The notes below the pieces were generated by a model that had not been told where the DNA came from, ran no database searches, and saw only the letters and a list, made by a program, of their open reading frames with translations. Position numbers and translations under genes: made by a program. A stretch of DNA of 28,402 bases from the NCBI GenBank assembly GCA_035513135.1, contig DATKCQ010000027.1, positions 1 through 28,402 of the forward strand. Reading direction: 5' to 3'. The stretch is from Thermohalobaculum sp035513135. GTDB lineage: Bacteria; Pseudomonadota; Alphaproteobacteria; Rhodobacterales; Rhodobacteraceae. This document shows, piece after piece, positions 23,372-28,402 of this stretch. Within the stretch, counting starts at the first letter, position 1; each line of letters starts with the position of its first letter.

Positions 23372-24667
23372 ATGAGACTTTCCAGACTGGCGATCGCCGC
23401 GGTGGCGGCCTGTGCGGTTGTGGCACCGGCGCATGCCGACCTGGTATTCCCGATGCTCAGCTACCGCACCGGGCCCTACGCGCCGAACGGCATCCCGTTC
23501 GCCGACGGCCAGAACGACTACCTCACGCTGATCAACGAGCGCGACGGCGGCATCGGCGGCGAGCGCATCCGCGTCGTCGAGTGCGAAACCGCCTACAACA
23601 CCGACAAGGGCGTCGAGTGCTACGAGTCGGTCAAGGCCGAAGGCGCGCTCACGATCCAGCCACTCTCGACCGGCATCACCTACCAGGTGATCCCGAAGGC
23701 GACCGCCGACGGCATCCCCGTGCACTCGATGGGCTACGGCCGCACCTCGGCCGCCAATGGCCGGGTGTTCCCGTGGGTCTTCAACTTCCCCGGCACCTAC
23801 TGGGACGCCGCCTCGATCATCGTCAAGCACATCCTCGAAGAGGAGGGCGGCTCGCTCGAGGGCAAGAAGATCGCGCTGGTCTACCACAACTCGGCCTACG
23901 GCAAGGAACCGATCCGCACGCTCGAGGAGCTGGCGAAGAAGCACGGCTACGAGCTGATGCTGCTGCCGGTCGATCATCCGGGCCAGGAGCAGAAGGCCAC
24001 CTGGCTGCAGGTCCGCAAGGAGCAGCCGGACTATGTGCTGCACTGGGGCTGGGGCGTGCAGAACCAGGTCGGGGTGCAGGAAGCCGCCAACATCCGCTAC
24101 CCGATGGACCACTTCATCGGGGTGTGGTGGGCGGCGACCGAGCAGGACGTGCTGCCGGCGGGCAAGGGCGCGCATGGCTACAAGGCCATCGCCTTCCACG
24201 GCGTCGGCAAGGACTACCCGATCTATGACGAGCTGCAGCAGTACGTCTACGATGCGGGCCTCGCCGCCGGCGCCGGCGACAACCCCGGCACCGTGCTCTA
24301 CAACCGCGGCATGGTCGCGTCGATGTGGGCGGTCGAGGCGGCGCGCAAGGCGCAGGAGATCCACGGCGTCACCAATATTACCGCCGAAATGATGCGTGAT
24401 GGCTACGAGGCGCTCGAGGTCGACGAGGAGCGACTGACGGAGCTCGGCCTGCCCGGCTTCACCGTGCCGGTCAAGGTGACCTGCGCCAACCATGGCGGCC
24501 CGGGCCTCGGCGCCATCCAGCAGTGGGATGCCGAGAGCCAGAGCTGGTCGATCATCACCGACTACATGGAGGCCGACCGCGAGGTGGTGGACGCGCTGAT
24601 CGCCGAGGACTCGGCGGCCTACGCGCAGGAGAACAACATCACCCCGCGCGAGTGCCCGGAGGGCTGA
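23372..24667 (+). CDS. HAAT ABC transporter substrate-binding protein
   Basis: A 431-residue periplasmic binding protein of the LivJ/LivK fold. Signal peptide MRLSRLAIAAVAACAVVAPAHA, cleaved before Asp24. The mature part begins DLVFPMLSYRTGPYAPNG, with INERDGGIGGERIRVVECET, then VHSMGYGRTSAANGRVFPWVFNFPGTYWDAA and KKIALVYHNSAYGKEP, which are strong hallmarks of this ligase-linked group. Two Cys pairs (in VECETAYNTDKGVECYE, and near the C-terminus) may form disulfides. AGGGAGG lies 10 bases upstream. The ligand is unknown; the large aromatic content at the cleft suggests something other than a simple branched amino acid (inference). Confidence 0.94.
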   Translation: MRLSRLAIAAVAACAVVAPAHADLVFPMLSYRTGPYAPNGIPFADGQNDYLTLINERDGGIGGERIRVVECETAYNTDKGVECYESVKAEGALTIQPLSTGITYQVIPKATADGIPVHSMGYGRTSAANGRVFPWVFNFPGTYWDAASIIVKHILEEEGGSLEGKKIALVYHNSAYGKEPIRTLEELAKKHGYELMLLPVDHPGQEQKATWLQVRKEQPDYVLHWGWGVQNQVGVQEAANIRYPMDHFIGVWWAATEQDVLPAGKGAHGYKAIAFHGVGKDYPIYDELQQYVYDAGLAAGAGDNPGTVLYNRGMVASMWAVEAARKAQEIHGVTNITAEMMRDGYEALEVDEERLTELGLPGFTVPVKVTCANHGGPGLGAIQQWDAESQSWSIITDYMEADREVVDALIAEDSAAYAQENNITPRECPEG

Positions 24668-24673
24668 GCTGAC

Positions 24674-24706
24674 GGGCCGCCCCCCGACACCTGCGGGGGG
24701 CGGCCC
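24674..24706 (+). terminator. Strong 12-bp hairpin after the binding-protein gene
   Basis: GGGCCGCCCCCC, nine-base loop, GGGGGGCGGCCC, followed by ACATTTG. A perfect stem 6 bases after the stop, inside the operon. With no T-run it is better read as an mRNA-stabilising or partial-termination element that raises the binding protein over the LivF-type ATPase. Confidence 0.6.
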
Positions 24707-24785
24707 ACATTTGCCGACGGATCGGACCACGGCGCACCGTCATCCCCGCGCAGGGGGGTGCGGGCGATGACAGGCGAGGCAAGGC

Positions 24786-25607
24786 ATGCTCGACACGGCC
24801 GAGGCCGACAGGCTGCTCGAGGTCAACAACATCGAGGTGATCTACAACCACGTGATCCTCGTGCTGAAGGGCGTCTCGCTCAGCGTGCCCAAGGGCGGCA
24901 TCGTCGCGCTGCTCGGCGGCAACGGGGCGGGCAAGACCACCACGCTCAAGTCGATCTCCAATCTGCTGCGGTCCGAGCGCGGCGAGGTCACCAAGGGCTC
25001 GATCGTCTACCGCGGCGAGCGGGTCAACGACCTCTCCCCGGCGGCGCTGGTCAAGCGCGGCGTGATCCAGGTGATGGAGGGTCGGCACTGCTTCGAGCAC
25101 CTGACCATCGAGGAGAACCTGCTCACCGGCGCCTACACCCGCACGGACGGGCGCGCCGCCATCCAGCGCGACCTCGACCTGGTCTACGGCTACTTCCCCC
25201 GCCTCAAGGACGTGCGCCGCAGCCAGGCCGGATACACCTCGGGCGGCGAGCAGCAGATGTGCGCCATCGGCCGGGCCCTGATGAGCCGGCCCGAGACGAT
25301 CCTGCTCGACGAGCCCTCGATGGGCCTGGCGCCGACGCTGGTCGAGGAGATCTTCGAGATCGTGCACGGGCTGAACGAGAACGAGGGCGTGAGCTTCCTG
25401 CTGGCCGAGCAGAACACCAACGTCGCCCTGCGCTTCGCGCATTACGGCTACATCCTCGAGAACGGCCGCGTGGTGATGGACGGCCCGGCCGCCGAGCTGC
25501 GCGAGAACCCGGACGTCAAGGAGTTCTATCTCGGCATGTCCGAGAAGGGCCGCACCAGCTTCCGCAACGTGCGCTCCTACCGCCGCCGCAAGCGCTGGCT
25601 GAGCTAG
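24786..25607 (+). CDS. HAAT ABC transporter ATP-binding protein, LivF type
   Basis: A 273-residue ATPase: LLEVNNIEVIYNHVILVLKGVSL, Walker A GGNGAGKTT, QVMEGRHCFEHLTIEENL (Q-loop part), signature YTSGGEQQM, Walker B ILLDEPSMGLAP, and LLAEQNTN, where LivF has Gln in place of the usual switch His. It ends in a basic stretch (RNVRSYRRRKRWLS). The TAG stop is part of the CTAG end of repeat copy C, so the present C-terminus may have been set by that insertion. It is the last gene of the operon. Confidence 0.95.
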   Translation: MLDTAEADRLLEVNNIEVIYNHVILVLKGVSLSVPKGGIVALLGGNGAGKTTTLKSISNLLRSERGEVTKGSIVYRGERVNDLSPAALVKRGVIQVMEGRHCFEHLTIEENLLTGAYTRTDGRAAIQRDLDLVYGYFPRLKDVRRSQAGYTSGGEQQMCAIGRALMSRPETILLDEPSMGLAPTLVEEIFEIVHGLNENEGVSFLLAEQNTNVALRFAHYGYILENGRVVMDGPAAELRENPDVKEFYLGMSEKGRTSFRNVRSYRRRKRWLS

Positions 25608-25710
25608 AGCCGTTTCGGTGCTTCCTGGATCATCGAAACGGCCCTAACATCTTGAGTTGCCGCGATTTCCGAGCCGCAATGTGGGTCCACTTTGCTCGAA
25701 ATCGCTCTAG
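25604..25710 (-). repeat. Dispersed two-hairpin repeat, copy C (full, inverted)
   Basis: Flanked by CTAGAGC at the left and GCTCTAG at the right, giving 7-base terminal inverted repeats with CTAG at both ends. On the minus strand it reads AGAGCGATTTCGAGCAAAG ... CGGAAATCGCGGCAA, then the second hairpin. That hairpin (GCCGTTTCGGTG at 25609-25620 with CATCGAAACGGC at 25631-25642) has one G-T wobble. It lies exactly between two converging genes and supplies both TAG stop codons. Confidence 0.93.
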
Positions 25711-26186
25711 GCGGCCCGCGCCCGGGTCTCCTCGGCCGCGGCGATCGCGCGGATGTGGACGCTGAAGGCGTCGTCCTCGCCCTCCAGAAGCTTCGGCAGC
25801 AGGGCGCGGAAGTCGGGGCGCTGGCACCACTCGCGCATGTCGTCCTCCCACGATAGCCAGCGCCGGGCCGCGTTGCCGTCCATGTTCTCGGAATAGAGGA
25901 TGATGTAGGCCTTCTCGAACAGCGACACGAGCATGCGGAACAGGATGTCGCGTCGCTCGAGCTGCTCCTCGCTGAAGTTCGCCGCCGCCGTCGATTGCCG
26001 CCACAGCAGCAGGTCGGCGTTGTCGAGCGCCAGCCGCAGGAAGTTGTCGTATTCCTCGGAGAGCCGCCGGTGCAGTTCGCTCTCCTCGGCGCGCAGGCGG
26101 CGGCGCTGCTCGTAGACGAAGACGAGGATCGCCGTGGGAAAGCCGAGGATGGTGACGGCGTAACTCAGCGCCTCGAGAATTATCAT
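25707..26186 (-). CDS. Small membrane-anchored protein of unknown function
   Basis: A 159-residue protein. One N-terminal hydrophobic helix (LEALSYAVTILGFPTAILVFVY) is followed by a basic stop-transfer (EQRRRLRAEE) and then a cytoplasmic helical domain rich in aromatic and acidic residues (EEYDNFLRLALDNADLLLW; LVSLFEKAYIILYSENMDG; WLSWEDDMREWCQRPDFRALL). It resembles uncharacterised membrane-tethered helical proteins but no named family was recognised. It converges on the LivF-type gene across repeat copy C and is divergent from the PaaK-like gene. Its TAG stop comes from the repeat. Confidence 0.75.
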   Translation of the reverse strand: MIILEALSYAVTILGFPTAILVFVYEQRRRLRAEESELHRRLSEEYDNFLRLALDNADLLLWRQSTAAANFSEEQLERRDILFRMLVSLFEKAYIILYSENMDGNAARRWLSWEDDMREWCQRPDFRALLPKLLEGEDDAFSVHIRAIAAAEETRARAA

Positions 26187-26286
26187 TGCGGCCTCCGGCG
26201 ACGCGGGCTACCCCGTCGATGACAGCAGAATGCCGCCTCGGCGACAAGGCCGCGGGAGCAGGGCGGGCGCGGCGGGAGGAGCGGCG

Positions 26287-27537
26287 ATGAGCGAGCACTA
26301 CGACGACCTCGAGACCCGCGACCCTGGCGCGCGTGAGGCCGCGCTGTTCCAGTGCCTGCGCGCCCAGCTCGGCGCGGCGCTGGCCAGGGCCCCCGGCCTC
26401 GCCCGCCACCTCGACGGGGTGGAGCCCGGCACCGTCGCCGACCGCGCCGCGCTGGCCCGCCTGCCGGTGCTGCGCAAGGCGGCGCTGATCGAGCTCCAGG
26501 CGGCCGATCCCCCGTTCGGCGGGCTGACCACGCGGCCCGCGGCCGGGTTCGAGCATATCTTCCAGTCGCCCGGGCCGATCTACGAGCCCGGCATGTCCTC
26601 GACCCCCGACTGGTGGCGCATCGCCCGGGCGCTGCACGCCGCCGGGTTCCGCCGCGGTGCCATCGTGCACAATTCCTTCGCCTACCACCTGACGCCGGGC
26701 GGCCACATGCTCGAATCGGCGGCCCGCGCGCTCGGCTGCCCGGTGATCGCCGGCGGCGTCGGCAACACCGAGGCGCAGGTCGCGGCCGCGGCCCAGGCGG
26801 GCGCCACCGCCTATATGGGCACGCCCGACTTCCTCAGGGTCATGCTGGAGAAGGCCGCCGAGCTCGGCCGCGACCTCTCTGCCATCCGCCGCGCCTGGGT
26901 CTCGGGCGGGCCGCTCTTCCCCTCGCTGCGCGCCGAGTACGAGGCCCGCGGCATCGCCTGCCTGCAGGGCTACGCCACGGCCGATGTCGGCCTGATCGCC
27001 TACGAGATCCAAGGGGAGGCGGGCGCGCGCGAGGGCATGGTGGTCGACGAGGGCGTGATCCTCGAGATCGTCCGCCCCGGCACCGGCGCGCCGGTGCCCG
27101 AGGGCGAGGTGGGCGAGGTGCTGGTCACCGTGCTCAACGCCGACTACCCGCTGATCCGCTTCGCCACCGGCGACCTCTCCGCCGTGCTGCCGGGGCCGAG
27201 CCCGTGCGGGCGCACCAACCTGCGCATCAAGGGCTGGATGGGCCGGGCCGACCAGACCACCAAGGTCAAGGGCATGTTCGTGCGCCCCGAGCAGGTCGCC
27301 GAGATCGTGCGCCGCCACGCGGAGGTGCTGAAGGCCCGCCTCACCGTCTCGCGCGCCGGCGAGCAGGACGCGATGACGCTGGCGGTCGAGGCGCAATCGC
27401 CCGGCCCCGAGCTGGCCGCGCGGCTGCGCGAAACCATGCTCTCCGTGCTCAAGCTCCGGGGCGAGGTCGAGGCCGGCCCGCCCGGCAGCCTGCCCAACGA
27501 CGGCAAGGTGATCGACGACATCCGCAAGTTCGACTGA
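26287..27537 (+). CDS. PaaK-like (phenylacetate-CoA ligase family) protein with altered P-loop
   Basis: A 416-residue protein of the adenylate-forming PaaK branch. The fold is recognisable: HNSFAYHLTPGGHMLESAARALGCPVIAGGVGNTEAQV, AWVSGGPLFPSLRAEYEARG, GYATADVGLIAYE (A5-like), RFATGDLSAVLPG (A7-like) and the GRADQTTKVKGMFVRPEQVAEI stretch typical of PaaK. However, where PaaK has SSGTTGKPT this protein reads QSPGPIYEPG (93-102), so the ATP-phosphate loop lacks the usual Ser/Thr/Gly/Lys residues. The C-terminus (LPNDGKVIDDIRKFD) keeps a possible catalytic lysine. GGAGGAG precedes the ATG at 26287. It may partner the transporter operon that ends 680 bases upstream. Confidence 0.85.
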   Translation: MSEHYDDLETRDPGAREAALFQCLRAQLGAALARAPGLARHLDGVEPGTVADRAALARLPVLRKAALIELQAADPPFGGLTTRPAAGFEHIFQSPGPIYEPGMSSTPDWWRIARALHAAGFRRGAIVHNSFAYHLTPGGHMLESAARALGCPVIAGGVGNTEAQVAAAAQAGATAYMGTPDFLRVMLEKAAELGRDLSAIRRAWVSGGPLFPSLRAEYEARGIACLQGYATADVGLIAYEIQGEAGAREGMVVDEGVILEIVRPGTGAPVPEGEVGEVLVTVLNADYPLIRFATGDLSAVLPGPSPCGRTNLRIKGWMGRADQTTKVKGMFVRPEQVAEIVRRHAEVLKARLTVSRAGEQDAMTLAVEAQSPGPELAARLRETMLSVLKLRGEVEAGPPGSLPNDGKVIDDIRKFD

Positions 27538-27544
27538 GCCGGCG

Positions 27545-27961
27545 ATGCGCGAGAGCCTCGATGTCCACACCGTCGTGCTGGCGCTCGGCTTCGTGATGCT
27601 GATCGGCATGGCCGCGCTGCACCGCCACCGGCTGAACCGCGCCATGGCCGCGTTGCCCGAGGAGGCGCGCGAGCGCCTCGGGCTGATCAGGCCCGAGGCT
27701 GTCTCCGCCCGCGCCCACCAGCGCGTGGTCGCGCGCCGCCTGCTGATGCGCGGCCTGCCCGGCTGGCTTCCGCTCGGCGAGGAGGCCCGGCGCGACCTCT
27801 TCTGGTACCGCGCCTTCGGCTTCGGCGCCGGCGCCTGGCTGATCGGCGCGCTGCCGGTCGCCTGGGGCGTCTGGATCCTCGTCCCGGTCCTCGGCCTGCC
27901 GCTCGCCGGGACGCTCGCCGTCTACGCGCTGATCGACGGCCCCTGGGGAGGTCCCGCATGA
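27545..27961 (+). CDS. Small integral membrane protein of unknown function
   Basis: A 138-residue protein with a hydrophobic helix at about 9-24 (VVLALGFVMLIGMAAL), an Arg-rich cytoplasmic middle (RLNRAMAALPEEARERL ... AHQRVVARRLLMRG), and two more helices at about 92-131 (FGFGAGAWLIGALPVAWGVWILVPVLGLPLAGTLAVYAL). No family was recognised. It starts 7 bases after the PaaK-like gene and overlaps the next gene by ATGA, so the three are probably one transcript. Confidence 0.75.
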   Translation: MRESLDVHTVVLALGFVMLIGMAALHRHRLNRAMAALPEEARERLGLIRPEAVSARAHQRVVARRLLMRGLPGWLPLGEEARRDLFWYRAFGFGAGAWLIGALPVAWGVWILVPVLGLPLAGTLAVYALIDGPWGGPA

Positions 27962-28402
27962 CCCGCGTCGCGGTGATCGGCGCGGGCATCGTCGGCGCCG
28001 CCATCGCCCTGGCGCTCGCCCGCCGCGGCGCCGGGGTCACGATGATCGACGCCGGCGGCGCGCGCGCCTCCGAGAACAGCTTCGGCTGGATCAACGCCAG
28101 CTGGTTCAACCGCCCCGACTACTTCCGCCTGCGCCACCAGGCGATGGCGGCCTGGCGCCGCTGGCAGGGCACGGTCCCCGGCCTCGCGCCGAACTGGACC
28201 GGCGGCCTGCTGTGGGAGCTCGACGACCCCGCGCTGGACGCCTTCGTCGAGGGCCATGGCGCCATGGGCTACGCCATCCGCCTGGTCACCCGCGACGAGA
28301 TCCGCCGCCTCGAGCCGGCACTCGCCGATCCGCCCGCCCGCGCCGCGCTCGCGCCGCAGGAAGGCTGGGTCGACGCCGGCCGCGCGGCGGCCGCCCTGCG
28401 CG
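27958..28402 (+). CDS. FAD-dependent (DadA-like) amine/amino-acid oxidoreductase, N-terminal part
   Basis: The frame runs off the right edge; 148 residues are visible. It begins MTRVAVIGAGIVGAAIALAL, the GxGxxG Rossmann motif for FAD, then an acidic residue at the end of the second strand (MIDAGG). ASENSFGWINASWFNRPDYFRLRHQAMAAW is typical of DAO/DadA-type oxidases that accept N-methyl or D-amino acids. The ATG overlaps the preceding stop (ATGA). The substrate cannot be told from this part. Confidence 0.85.
   Translation, partial: MTRVAVIGAGIVGAAIALALARRGAGVTMIDAGGARASENSFGWINASWFNRPDYFRLRHQAMAAWRRWQGTVPGLAPNWTGGLLWELDDPALDAFVEGHGAMGYAIRLVTRDEIRRLEPALADPPARAALAPQEGWVDAGRAAAALR

Noticed and set aside
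24738..24769. Possible further short repeat ('gtcatccccgcgcaggggggtgcgggcgatgac') before the LivF-type gene
   Set aside because: GTCATCCCCGC...GCGGGCGATGAC has an imperfect inverted-repeat look, but no second copy is seen in the window and it could simply be leader sequence; not listed as an element.
25630..27645. 671-codon antisense frame across the PaaK-like gene
   Set aside because: Same GC-driven shadow effect; the sense strand has clear family motifs and a ribosome binding site.

Overview
This is a very GC-rich (by eye about 70% or more) stretch of bacterial chromosome. It most resembles a high-GC alphaproteobacterium of the Rhodobacterales type. The reasons are the COQ9-family gene divergent from rpsU, the ydcH-like–purE–purK order, the uvrC–pgsA–moaD–moaE run, a phasin, and a branched-chain-type (HAAT) ABC operon headed by an acyl-CoA ligase. 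I do not assign a genus. No rRNA, tRNA, CRISPR array, prophage or full insertion sequence was recognised.

Layout. (1) 1-1584, plus strand: the C-terminal part of an OmpA-family envelope protein, then a small membrane-anchored coiled-coil protein with a nine-copy Gly-Gly-X repeat. (2) 1676-7529, minus strand: a 64-aa membrane peptide with four cysteines, a Na+/Ca2+ exchanger, a PTR1/FolM-like pteridine reductase, uvrC, pgsA, moaD and moaE. An AT-rich, motif-rich gap lies in front of uvrC. (3) 7717-9559, plus: a DUF465 (YdcH-like) peptide, purE and purK. (4) COQ9 (minus) divergent from rpsU (plus), then a PPP-type phosphatase, glcDEF (glycolate oxidase) and a secreted trypsin-like protease. (5) A phasin (minus) divergent from an Hsp20 gene whose leader carries a ROSE-type RNA-thermometer signature. 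(6) 17964-25607, plus: a transporter operon of acyl-CoA ligase, LivG-, LivH-, VOC-, LivM-, substrate-binding- and LivF-type genes. (7) 25707-28402: a small membrane protein (minus), a PaaK-like ligase with an aberrant P-loop, a small membrane protein, and the start of a DadA-like FAD oxidoreductase.

The strongest non-gene signal is a family of roughly 105-bp two-hairpin repeats, at 1590-1641 (half copy), 9568-9671 and 25604-25710 (inverted). All three sit between the 3' ends of converging genes, in three of the four convergent junctions of the window. The CTAG ends of the repeat supply TAG stop codons to three genes.

How the genes may work together. Most of the window is housekeeping: nucleotide excision repair, phospholipid and molybdopterin synthesis, purine synthesis and ubiquinone synthesis. 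The accessory theme is carbon acquisition. glcDEF oxidises glycolate. The 17964-25607 operon looks like an uptake-and-CoA-activation system for an unidentified carboxylic acid, with a palindromic operator candidate in front of it. A second, unusual ligase-family protein lies just past the repeat. All calls come from reading the sequence; no database search was run.
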